Positions 1-6,147 of a stretch of DNA of 8,316 bases are shown one piece after another. The translations under genes and the position numbers were made by a program. Origin of the DNA: Parachlamydiales bacterium (GTDB taxonomy: Bacteria > Chlamydiota > Chlamydiia > Chlamydiales > JAJFMK01); assembly GCA_020050175.1 (NCBI GenBank), contig JAGVKY010000205.1, forward strand, positions 1 through 8,316. The letters are read 5' to 3'. Numbering within the stretch: the first letter of the stretch is position 1; each line of letters opens with the position of its first letter. The notes below the pieces were generated by a model. The model saw only the letters and a list, made by a program, of their open reading frames with translations. It did not search any database and was not told the origin of the DNA.

Positions 1-3
1 ACA

Positions 4-858
4 ATGAAAAAAAATTTCTCTTTTCTACTTCTCCTTTTAGTCACAACTTTTCTGTCGCCTCTAAATGGAGATTTGATTAGTCAAGCAAAGCAGACTTTTT
101 GCCCCCCCTTTGGCTTAATGACAGTCCCAAAGGCTGGGACTCATTTGATGCTGAAACTTTTCTTTCTTATTCAAAGCCGTGAGCCCTTTGAAGTCAGACC
201 CTTTTTAGGAATTGAATCTTGGAATTATTTTACCTATGGCGGAAACATCGAAGCTCTAAGCAATAAATTAGATGAAATGCTCAATGATCATTCGTTTATT
301 TATTGCCACACTGACTATAGCGTTTTGATGCAAAAGTTTTTGAGCAAGCACACCGATTTTCCTTTATTACTTGGATTGCGTGATTTAAGAGATATCTTTG
401 TCTCTCAAGTCTATTTTCAGTGGGATATTGTCGAAGGGATCATTGGACCAAGCAGCTTTGATGATAAGCTGACTTTTTTGATGAAAAATGAAGTCGTTGG
501 TTACCACCCAAAATTATTGGTGATCTACAAGCATGCCACAGCCATGATGAGACTTCTTTATCATAAGAATTCCCTCATTGTTCGTTTTGAAGATCTCATT
601 GGAAGCAAGGGTGGCGGTGACGACAATTTGCAGCGTGAAACTATCCTTAGTATAGCTAAACGGATAGGGGTCTCTCTTTCTACGAATCAGTTGGCAGAGG
701 TCCAAGAGTTGCTTTTTGGAGGGGAATTTCTTTTACATCCAGTCAATTTCCGATCGGGTCAAATTGGCTCTTGGAAAGAACATTTCAAGCCCCATCACAT
801 CAAGCTTTTTAGCAAAAAATATGGGGATTTACACAAAGCTTTCGGATACTCCCTGTAA
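4..858 (+). CDS. Sulfotransferase with N-terminal signal peptide (copy 1)
   Basis: Predicted 284-aa sulfotransferase, which would move a sulfuryl group from PAPS to a hydroxyl or amine; the acceptor is unknown. Visible motifs: the 5'-phosphosulfate loop PKAGTH (residues 42-47, compare PKSGTTW in the family); a candidate catalytic His102 in IYCHTDY; the 3'-phosphate motif RDLRD..VS (126-134, family RDPRDVAVS); RFEDL (194-198); and the C-terminal FRSGQIGSWK (249-258), matching the family RKGxxGDWK. The length is normal for a one-domain sulfotransferase. Residues 1-22 are two lysines, a long Leu/Phe core and then SPLNGD, which looks like a Sec signal peptide; this is unusual for a PAPS enzyme. 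The start is the ATG at 4; only three upstream bases are visible, so the RBS cannot be judged. The gene converges with the glycosyltransferase downstream and has a close paralogue at 2488-3270. Family call is firm; export and substrate are inferred. Confidence 0.85.
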   Translation: MKKNFSFLLLLLVTTFLSPLNGDLISQAKQTFCPPFGLMTVPKAGTHLMLKLFFLIQSREPFEVRPFLGIESWNYFTYGGNIEALSNKLDEMLNDHSFIYCHTDYSVLMQKFLSKHTDFPLLLGLRDLRDIFVSQVYFQWDIVEGIIGPSSFDDKLTFLMKNEVVGYHPKLLVIYKHATAMMRLLYHKNSLIVRFEDLIGSKGGGDDNLQRETILSIAKRIGVSLSTNQLAEVQELLFGGEFLLHPVNFRSGQIGSWKEHFKPHHIKLFSKKYGDLHKAFGYSL

Positions 859-1069
859 AAATATTTTCCCCATTTTGTGATAAACAGAAAAATTAGATTA
901 AATTAAAATTGAATTTACAAAACAGAATGGTGTTGGCTTTTTTTCTGTCAGCAAGAAAGTCAACGTCATGCGAATAATATACCTTAGTTCTTCTCAATAA
1001 AGCCCAGCCACCCTTATCTATAGATCACTCTCACTCCATATGAATGTGAAGGTTATAGTCTTATTAGGC

Positions 1070-1092
1070 ACCAATTTCATCCGGAGATTGGT
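1070..1092. repeat. Hairpin between convergent genes
   Basis: The arms ACCAATTTC (1070-1078) and GAGATTGGT (1084-1092) pair over 9 bp with one G-U pair and a 5-base loop. It lies between the stop codons of the convergent sulfotransferase (858) and glycosyltransferase (1130). It could be a processing or termination hairpin for the minus-strand transcript, but no T-run follows on either strand, so a classic intrinsic terminator is not supported. I see no gene in the rest of the 271-base gap 859-1129. Confidence 0.4.
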
Positions 1093-1129
1093 ACCGAATA
1101 CGAGAAAAGTCCGTTGAGGGTATTAGGAA

Positions 1130-2053
1130 TCAAGTGGATAGTTTCATTCTTTTTCTTAGTTTGGGAACGAATCTTTGCATGATGTTATCCTTAACCTGAT
1201 TTAAATCTTTGAGCTTTTGCAACATGACCTTGTAATAATTTTCATCCAAATAAGTTAATCTTCTTCTAATTTTTACTGTGTAAAAAAAGTCTTCTGCTCT
1301 GGTCCAATAATGATTAATTCTGATTTCGTTAACCCTAACGTCCTGAAAGCGGGTAGGTTCGCTTGATGGCAGTGAATAAAAATTCTCTTTCAGGTCACCT
1401 TCGTGGGCTCTATATAATTTGATCGCACAAGGGCGGACAATGCTCTTGACGATCCCATTATGTGGGATATCTTCAGTTACATAATTTGTAGGAGCTTTCC
1501 AAATAAGGCTTTCAATCAACAGCTTGTCTTTTTGTATTTGTTTAAGTCCAGAGGTCCCATATAACTGCCAATTTATTCGAATGGCCCCCAAATAAGGCTC
1601 ACCATCAAATCCTGATAAAAAAGAAATTAAATCGTTATCTTTGACAGGCACAATAAATTCATCTATATCAACTATCGCCAGCCAAGTAACTTGCTTCTCG
1701 CATTTTTTTATGCAATCGTTATAAGCTCTTTTTTGATCTTCTATCCAGTAATCCTCTTTATTTGGCCGACTCCATTCAATTAAATCGACAATACCTCTTG
1801 AAATATAGGGGTCCAAAACTTCCAAAAAATTATCGTCGCTATTGTTGTTATACAAATAAAAGTGCTGTACTCCCATAAGTCGATGAAATTCAATCCATTC
1901 TTTCAAATAAGGAGCTTCATCTTGAAACATTGCGCACATGGCGAAGTAATACGTATTTGGTATTTTTTTACCTGCATCAGGGTTGCGAGAAATGACTTGA
2001 TTGCAACTAGTAAATATAACTAGTAGTAGAAAACATCGAAACAGAGTCACCAT
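1130..2053 (-). CDS. GT92-like glycosyltransferase with lipoprotein signal
   Basis: Predicted 307-aa glycosyltransferase of the GT92 / Glyco_tranf_2_4 (GT-A fold) type, transferring a sugar from a nucleotide donor to an unknown acceptor. Seen directly: the family N-terminal block with CAMFQDEAPYLKEWIEFH (from residue 40), then HFYLYNNNSDD (64-74), the DxD-type metal/donor motif VDIDEF (D129, D131), and the late INHYW block (246-250), followed by a basic KIRRRL. This order is typical of the family. Residues 1-17 form a short hydrophobic signal ending FTSC, a plausible lipobox with Cys17 as the lipidated residue, so the enzyme may be membrane-anchored outside the cytoplasm. The start ATG (2053-2051) follows AAAGGAT very closely; the next codon is GTG, with better spacing to the same Shine-Dalgarno, so the true start may be one codon later. 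It lies on the opposite strand between two sulfotransferase paralogues. The family call is strong; export is moderately supported; the acceptor is unknown. Confidence 0.82.
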   Translation of the reverse strand: MVTLFRCFLLLVIFTSCNQVISRNPDAGKKIPNTYYFAMCAMFQDEAPYLKEWIEFHRLMGVQHFYLYNNNSDDNFLEVLDPYISRGIVDLIEWSRPNKEDYWIEDQKRAYNDCIKKCEKQVTWLAIVDIDEFIVPVKDNDLISFLSGFDGEPYLGAIRINWQLYGTSGLKQIQKDKLLIESLIWKAPTNYVTEDIPHNGIVKSIVRPCAIKLYRAHEGDLKENFYSLPSSEPTRFQDVRVNEIRINHYWTRAEDFFYTVKIRRRLTYLDENYYKVMLQKLKDLNQVKDNIMQRFVPKLRKRMKLST

Positions 2054-2421
2054 ATCCTTTAATCCAAACTAAAATCGTTATTATCCATATTTACAAAAAT
2101 ACCTAAGAGGCACATCAAAACCCAAATTTACGTTGGTAAGGATGTTCAAACTTAGAGGAAAATTCAATCGAAAAAAATTCCTTCCTAAAAAAGAGGATTT
2201 TTCTCCAGAATTCTCCCTTCCATAACTGGAGCGGTGAATTTGTAAACCGAAAATGAAGACACTTGAAATATCACCAAGAGGTATAAGGGTTAGCTTTTCA
2301 AATTACCAAAGATTTGCAATAACTATTCTTAAATTAGTCTATCAGCCAGTTTTCCAAATTAAGTTGGTTTCGTTTCAAAAAGACTTTGGATATAAAAAAA
2401 TAAAATTTTTTCTGTGTAAAA
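2054..2421. other. Intergenic region between divergent genes, no convincing gene
   Basis: This 368-base AT-rich gap separates the minus-strand glycosyltransferase from the second sulfotransferase, so promoters for both should lie here. I could not pick -35/-10 pairs with confidence. A 6-bp inverted repeat CTCCAG (2203-2208) / CTGGAG (2226-2231) is present. A 77-codon open frame at 2253-2486 starts here, but it runs out of frame through the broken signal peptide of the next gene and shows no recognisable domain, so I do not call it a gene. Confidence 0.5.
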
Positions 2422-2487
2422 ATGATAAAACTTCCCTTTCTTTTTCTTCTTTTATTTACAACTCTCTTGTAATCCCTCAAAGGTGAT
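2422..2487 (+). pseudogene. Signal-peptide coding remnant of sulfotransferase copy 2, interrupted by TAA
   Basis: From the ATG at 2422 the frame of the downstream sulfotransferase reads as a lysine plus a Phe/Leu-rich stretch (16 codons, ending FTTLL), then a TAA stop at 2470-2472, then SLKGD, and continues straight into the enzyme. Copy 1 has TTFLSPLNGD at the same place. The codons align one for one around the stop (TTT CTG TCG CCT versus CTC TTG TAA TCC), so the break is a codon substitution, TCG-like to TAA, without a frameshift. The hydrophobic segment is one codon shorter than in copy 1. No Shine-Dalgarno is evident before this ATG. Confidence 0.75.
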
Positions 2488-3270
2488 TTGATCGAAACTG
2501 CTAAGCAAACCTCATGCCCCCCTTTCGGATTAGTCACTGTACCGAAGGCAGGCACTCATTTGCTCTTGAAGCTCCTTTTCTTTATTCAAAACCGTGAACC
2601 TTCTGAAATACGACCTTTTTTAGGAATCGACTCCTGGAATAATTTTGCTTATGGAGGAAATATCCAAACTTTAAGCAATAAGCTTGAAGATATGGTGAAT
2701 GGAAATTCCTTCATTTATTGCCACACGGACTACAGCGTCCTCATGGAAAAGTTTTTGAAGAAACATCCCAACTTCCCTTTAATCTTGGGAATCCGTGACT
2801 TAAGAGATATTTTTGTTTCACAAGTCTATTTCCAGTGGGATCTTCTAGAGGGGATCATAGGTCCCAGCAGCTTTGACGATAAGCTTCTTTTCGTGATGGA
2901 AAACGAAAGCGTTGATCGTCATCCTAAATTATTGGTTATCTACAAGCATGCCGCAGCCATGATGAGGCTTCTTGATCACAAAAATTCTCTCATTGTCCGT
3001 TTTGAAGATCTTGTAGGAAGCAAAGGAGGTGGCAATGACGACCTACAGAAAAAGACCGTTGTAGATGTTGCTAATTGGATTGGAGTTACTCTCTCATCTG
3101 AGCAAATTTCCGAGATCTCAGAATTGTTGTTTGGAGCGGAACACCTTTTACATGCCAATTTCCGCTCAGGCCAAATCGGGTCTTGGAAAGATCATTTCAA
3201 ACCTAAGCACGTCAATTTTTTTAAGAAAAAATATGGGGATTTACACCAAATCTTTGGTTACTCGTTGTAG
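2488..3270 (+). CDS. Sulfotransferase paralogue (copy 2), signal peptide lost; possible pseudogene
   Basis: Close paralogue of the sulfotransferase at 4-858, roughly three quarters identical by eye across the whole catalytic domain, with one residue missing (LLHANF versus LLHPVNF). All family motifs are kept: PKAGTH (residues 19-24 from the TTG), a candidate catalytic His79 in IYCHTDY, RDLRD..VS (103-111), RFEDL, and FRSGQIGSWK near the C-terminus. The ancestral ATG at 2422 is separated by an in-frame TAA at 2470-2472. The first usable start in this frame is TTG at 2488, preceded by AAAGG with only a 4-base spacer, so initiation is possible but weak. From there the protein is 260 aa and cytosolic. 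It may be a leaderless, still-active enzyme, a recent pseudogene, or a gene read through at TAA. The intact 783-base frame suggests either recent loss or continued use. The family is certain; expression is not. Confidence 0.75.
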   Translation: MIETAKQTSCPPFGLVTVPKAGTHLLLKLLFFIQNREPSEIRPFLGIDSWNNFAYGGNIQTLSNKLEDMVNGNSFIYCHTDYSVLMEKFLKKHPNFPLILGIRDLRDIFVSQVYFQWDLLEGIIGPSSFDDKLLFVMENESVDRHPKLLVIYKHAAAMMRLLDHKNSLIVRFEDLVGSKGGGNDDLQKKTVVDVANWIGVTLSSEQISEISELLFGAEHLLHANFRSGQIGSWKDHFKPKHVNFFKKKYGDLHQIFGYSL

Positions 3271-3300
3271 CTAAATTAACACTTTCTTTATGAAAAAGTT

Positions 3301-3360
3301 AGAGGAGATCTTTATTGGTATAACTAACTGAGAATAAGCGAGCTTAGTTTGTCCTCTCCT
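3301..3360. repeat. Imperfect inverted repeat downstream of sulfotransferase copy 2
   Basis: AGAGGA (3301-3306) can pair with TCCTCT (3352-3357), and inside it AACTAA (3323-3328) with TTAGTT (3344-3349). The stem is broken by unpaired stretches and lacks a T-run, so it is weak. It might help end the transcript of the sulfotransferase, or it may be chance. Confidence 0.25.
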
Positions 3361-3373
3361 TAAATCTACATTT

Positions 3374-3422
3374 ACCCCCTCTTTAACGAGAACTTCTACT
3401 CTGAAGTTAAGAATGAGGGGGT
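3374..3422 (+). promoter_or_regulatory. Long hairpin sequestering the RBS of the 827-aa gene (attenuator or terminator-like)
   Basis: A perfect 8-bp GC-rich stem, ACCCCCTC (3374-3381) with GAGGGGGT (3415-3422), encloses a loop that itself folds. Either TTAAC (3383-3387) pairs with GTTAA (3406-3410), or AACTTC (3391-3396) pairs with GAAGTT (3403-3408) around a 6-base loop; both use bases 3406-3408, so they exclude each other. The right arm contains AGGGGG, the Shine-Dalgarno for the ATG at 3428 (6-base spacer), so folding would hide the ribosome site. TTTTAT follows the stem, so it could instead act as an intrinsic terminator. Pairing is seen in the sequence; function is inferred. Confidence 0.5.
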
Positions 3423-3427
3423 TTTAT

Positions 3428-5911
3428 ATGGCTTCAGTTCAAGGTGTTCAGTCGGGAATTCCCTTCCCAACTTTCCAGGAAAAAGCAAGCCAAACCCTTA
3501 TTCAACTCACCCAAGCCGCAAAGCAGGGAGATTGGCAAAAAATTGAAGCGCTCATCAACACAGCCAAAACAATCCAAGAACAACTTTTAAATGAGATCTA
3601 TAGCTCAACTTCGGAACCGAATCGAGAAAATCTACTTGAACTCATCCGTCACCTGGAAGTTGAAATTTCAGCTCATCAAGAATTTTTGGAAGATAGATTC
3701 AAAGGCGCAAATAAGCGGAAAGCTATCAAAGACGATAGCAACATTATTTCAAGGATGATTTTCGTTGTTAAGCAGTTTTTTACAATTAATACCACCCAAA
3801 GAAGACTTGCTGATGCTATCTTAAAAGCAGAAAAATCTATCACTCAAGGAGCACAAAAGGGAATTCGTGATGCTAAAACCGATCTAGAGACTTTGCGTCA
3901 AAAAGTCGGTGAATTAGGTCTGAAAAAGGACGCTGTTTACGCCCTTTCAACACTTGCCTTGAAAAGATTAGAAAAGCACCTCTTTGCAGAGCCTGAAAAT
4001 ATTTACCAGGATCACCATGGTGCAAAACTTGTCGATCTCCTATTAGAAAAAAAACCTCAACCGGTTAAGGGTGAAAACACCTATCTCCAGGCACGAAAAG
4101 CCCAATTCTATGATAAGGCTGTGGAAAGCCTCACTTTGCCCAAGAGAGATATCGCGAACCTATCCAATCAGGAAATTGTTAATAGGATTGCTTTGCTAAT
4201 TGGCCTAAGACAATTTAGGCCTGATCCAATTGTGGATTCAGCCCTACATCTACTGGTCAACACCTTAAAATCAACGATCAGACCCAACCTTTTAACAAAT
4301 ACCAATCAATTTCAAGAGGTTGAGAAAGAACTTGCAGCCTACCCAAATGTCAAAAGCGCATTTGACGCTTACATGAAGACCTCTTATCAGCGGCCGGCAA
4401 AAATTGCAGACACACTTCTTCAAGAGAGCTCCCCATCGCTTGAGGCTCTTGCGTTGCCAAATGCAGCGACATGGAATCGCTCAAAGGAAGAGGTCGCTGA
4501 TAAAATTGGGGCTTTACTCTTTTTAAAAACCCATCAACCTGAAACCAATGCTGATGCAACTCTCTATGCGCTGATCAATAACTTACGAGGTTACCCCAAG
4601 CAATGGGATGAAGTGATGAGAGAACTTGAAGACTTCCCCGCTGTACAAAAAACATTTAGTAAATACTTCAAAGAGTCGTTTAAGAGACGACTAACCGAAG
4701 AGAGCATCCCAGGAGCAACTCCAGAAAAAGTAACTGAGATCCATGGTTTAGTTGAAGCGGTCGAAAGAGGAGAGATCACAGCTGAACTTTGGAGTAAATT
4801 TGCCGCCTTAAGTTCTCAAGAGAGGACTCGATTATTCTTGGCGCACACAAATCTTCGAGAACAAATGCAACCTTTTGCCCGTGAGATCGAGAAAAGGGTC
4901 AAAGAAGAATCGATAAAGTTACCCCTAGAAGACATTCAGTTTGTCCTCTCCACTCTCATTTTGACAGAAGACCTTTTAGGCCGAGATGTGATTTCGGCTC
5001 TCATTAAGCTTGTTCATTCCAACTATCTAGAAGCTAAACACATAGATATAGAATCGCGATTAGCCTCCTTTCCTATAATTCTTGAAGGAATTAGAAAACG
5101 AAATACCCATGCCGCTACTCAACTTGAAGGCCTTTTTATCAATGCGATGGGGAATATTTGCGTTCAAGATCTGAAACAATTATCGAAAAGGGATTTCCCT
5201 TTCCAACAAGTGACAACACTTTTGGGAGAAATCGACACTCCTTTAAAGAAAGCCATAGCCCTAAAAGCGTTCGATCGCGCGAGTGAAGAGGTCTATGCTT
5301 TAGGATTAAGAGCTACAACCCTCTACGAACTAGAAAAAACCGTCTTTCCCAGATTAAAACAACTGCAAACAGATGCTGCAATCATCGATCCTCTATGGAA
5401 AGAAAACGACGCAAAAGTAGAGGCTTTGCAGCAAAGAAAAATCCCCCAATTGCAGAAAGAGGAAAAATTAGCTGAACAAGAAATTTTTGCGATGAAAAAG
5501 GACACAGAGAGTGAGATAGTCTTAAGAGAGCTTGGACTTTTAACAAAAGAGAGCTCTCTTGCAAATGCAAAAACAGGTAAGAAAAATGAAAAGGAACTTG
5601 TCGCCAGTTTTAAAAATCTTATGCATGAATACAACAGTGGAAAATATGTAAGGAAAGATCTTTTTAAAAACTATGTCGCTTTAGAGAGAGAGATCGACAA
5701 ATCTGGTGTAGCCCTTCCTGGCATCGATCGATCGACAGCCAACTTCATTCTAGCGGAACTTGCAGGCAGCTACATTGATGACATTGCCAAGATCCCTGGC
5801 ATTCAACCTATGGACTACATCAATGCCCTGATCAAGGGCCCCTTTGCCGCGCCTCACCTAGAAGATGCAAAGACTTTATTTCTTAAAGAAATCCAAGAGT
5901 ATTTGAGGTAA
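3428..5911 (+). CDS. Large helical protein of unknown function with internal repeats
   Basis: I do not recognise this 827-aa protein. The start is placed at ATG 3428 because AGGGGG lies 6 bases upstream; an in-frame ATG at 3413 (adding MRGFY) has no such signal and lies in the hairpin. There is no signal peptide and no convincing membrane segment, so it is likely cytosolic or exported by a leaderless route. It is almost entirely helical, rich in Lys, Glu, Leu and Gln. Two gapless-in-part internal repeats begin at LP and contain ALL-like and AYP/DFP-type blocks (4136-4396 and 4454-4693); a weaker third copy may lie at 4919-5107. A charged coiled-coil-like stretch (about 5390-5515, QQRK..QKEEKLAEQE) lies near the C-terminus. 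The Ser/Gln/Thr-bearing N-terminus without a leader would be compatible with a type III effector if the host is chlamydial, but that is only a possibility. It appears to be transcribed alone, with its own structured leader. Confidence 0.85.
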   Translation: MASVQGVQSGIPFPTFQEKASQTLIQLTQAAKQGDWQKIEALINTAKTIQEQLLNEIYSSTSEPNRENLLELIRHLEVEISAHQEFLEDRFKGANKRKAIKDDSNIISRMIFVVKQFFTINTTQRRLADAILKAEKSITQGAQKGIRDAKTDLETLRQKVGELGLKKDAVYALSTLALKRLEKHLFAEPENIYQDHHGAKLVDLLLEKKPQPVKGENTYLQARKAQFYDKAVESLTLPKRDIANLSNQEIVNRIALLIGLRQFRPDPIVDSALHLLVNTLKSTIRPNLLTNTNQFQEVEKELAAYPNVKSAFDAYMKTSYQRPAKIADTLLQESSPSLEALALPNAATWNRSKEEVADKIGALLFLKTHQPETNADATLYALINNLRGYPKQWDEVMRELEDFPAVQKTFSKYFKESFKRRLTEESIPGATPEKVTEIHGLVEAVERGEITAELWSKFAALSSQERTRLFLAHTNLREQMQPFAREIEKRVKEESIKLPLEDIQFVLSTLILTEDLLGRDVISALIKLVHSNYLEAKHIDIESRLASFPIILEGIRKRNTHAATQLEGLFINAMGNICVQDLKQLSKRDFPFQQVTTLLGEIDTPLKKAIALKAFDRASEEVYALGLRATTLYELEKTVFPRLKQLQTDAAIIDPLWKENDAKVEALQQRKIPQLQKEEKLAEQEIFAMKKDTESEIVLRELGLLTKESSLANAKTGKKNEKELVASFKNLMHEYNSGKYVRKDLFKNYVALEREIDKSGVALPGIDRSTANFILAELAGSYIDDIAKIPGIQPMDYINALIKGPFAAPHLEDAKTLFLKEIQEYLR
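4136..4396 (+). repeat. Internal protein repeat A
   Basis: Codes for about 87 residues starting LPKRD, with the core NRIALLIGLRQF, then ALHLLVNTL, EVEKELAAYPNVKSAFDAYMK and a basic end. It aligns with repeat B without gaps over the first 44 or so residues (positions offset by 106 codons); B lacks a few residues in the middle loop. Confidence 0.65.
4454..4693 (+). repeat. Internal protein repeat B
   Basis: Codes for about 80 residues starting LPNAA, with the core DKIGALLFLKTH, then TLYALINNL, EVMRELEDFPAVQKTFSKYFK and a basic end. Same order of blocks as repeat A, which points to an old duplication of a helical unit inside the gene. Confidence 0.65.
4919..5107 (+). repeat. Possible divergent third protein repeat
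   Basis: Again begins with LP and runs FVLSTLILTEDL, VISALIKLVHS and ESRLASFPIILEGIRKR, matching the order of hydrophobic blocks and the (A/D/S)(Y/F)P element of repeats A and B. Similarity is weak and judged by eye only. Confidence 0.35.
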
Positions 5912-5952
5912 CAATCGCAATCTAGAAGAAAAAACAAGTTAATTGGACTGGC

Positions 5953-6013
5953 AAGCCTCTCTGTGATCTCTGCGTTCTCTGTGGTAATATTTTTTTAAAC
6001 CACAGAGAGGCTT
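5953..6013. repeat. Palindromic intergenic repeat with three tandem 9-mers
   Basis: Three consecutive 9-mers, CTCTGTGAT, CTCTGCGTT and CTCTGTGGT (5959-5985), sit inside an inverted repeat. The outer arms AAGCCTCTCTGTG (5953-5965) and CACAGAGAGGCTT (6001-6013) match perfectly over 13 bp. An alternative inner stem, TCTCTGTGGT (5976-5985) with ACCACAGAGA (5999-6008), matches over 10 bp around an AT-only loop. Both use the same right arm, so only one can form at a time. CTCTGTG-rich intergenic repeats of this style occur in several bacterial phyla, so this is probably a dispersed REP-like element. No T-run follows the stem, which argues against a plain terminator. Confidence 0.7.
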
Positions 6014-6040
6014 CCCCATTGGAGAGTTATGCCTATGGGG
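6014..6040. repeat. Second hairpin adjoining the palindromic repeat
   Basis: CCCCATTGG (6014-6022) pairs with CCTATGGGG (6032-6040) over 8 bp with one T-T mismatch and a 9-base loop. It directly abuts the 13-bp repeat on its left, so the two may be parts of one mobile or structural unit. No T-run follows immediately. The remaining bases up to 6147 show no gene; TAAAATTTTA (6093-6102) is palindromic but AT-only. Confidence 0.45.
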
Positions 6041-6147
6041 CAAAAGCGGTCAGTTTTTGTAACGGCCTCTTGCTTCATCCCCTCTAATCCTTTAAAATTT
6101 TAGCTTTGAGTTAGTTTTACATTCAGCTCCCTTTACCAAGCAGAAAA

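Noticed and set aside
908..952. ACAGAA / TTCTGT pairing with a T7 run after sulfotransferase copy 1 as intrinsic terminator
   Set aside because: The T-run lies inside the would-be stem and not after it, and the stem is AT-rich, so it does not fit a terminator.
2062..2110. Possible promoter (TTGATG, 17-base spacer, TGTAAA) for the glycosyltransferase on the minus strand
   Set aside because: The -10-like box is poor and AT-rich DNA gives many such matches by chance, so I did not list it.
2253..2486. 77-codon plus-strand open frame before sulfotransferase copy 2
   Set aside because: It overlaps the broken signal-peptide region in another frame, has no clear ribosome site or recognisable domain, and its sequence looks like translated AT-rich spacer.
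5323..5634. 103-codon minus-strand open frame inside the 827-aa gene
   Set aside because: Serine/phenylalanine/cysteine-rich composition is the typical antisense shadow of a Lys/Glu-rich coding strand; no start signals.
6093..6102. TAAAATTTTA palindrome upstream of the GspL-like gene as an operator
   Set aside because: Short and purely AT in AT-rich DNA; no second copy or known operator resemblance.
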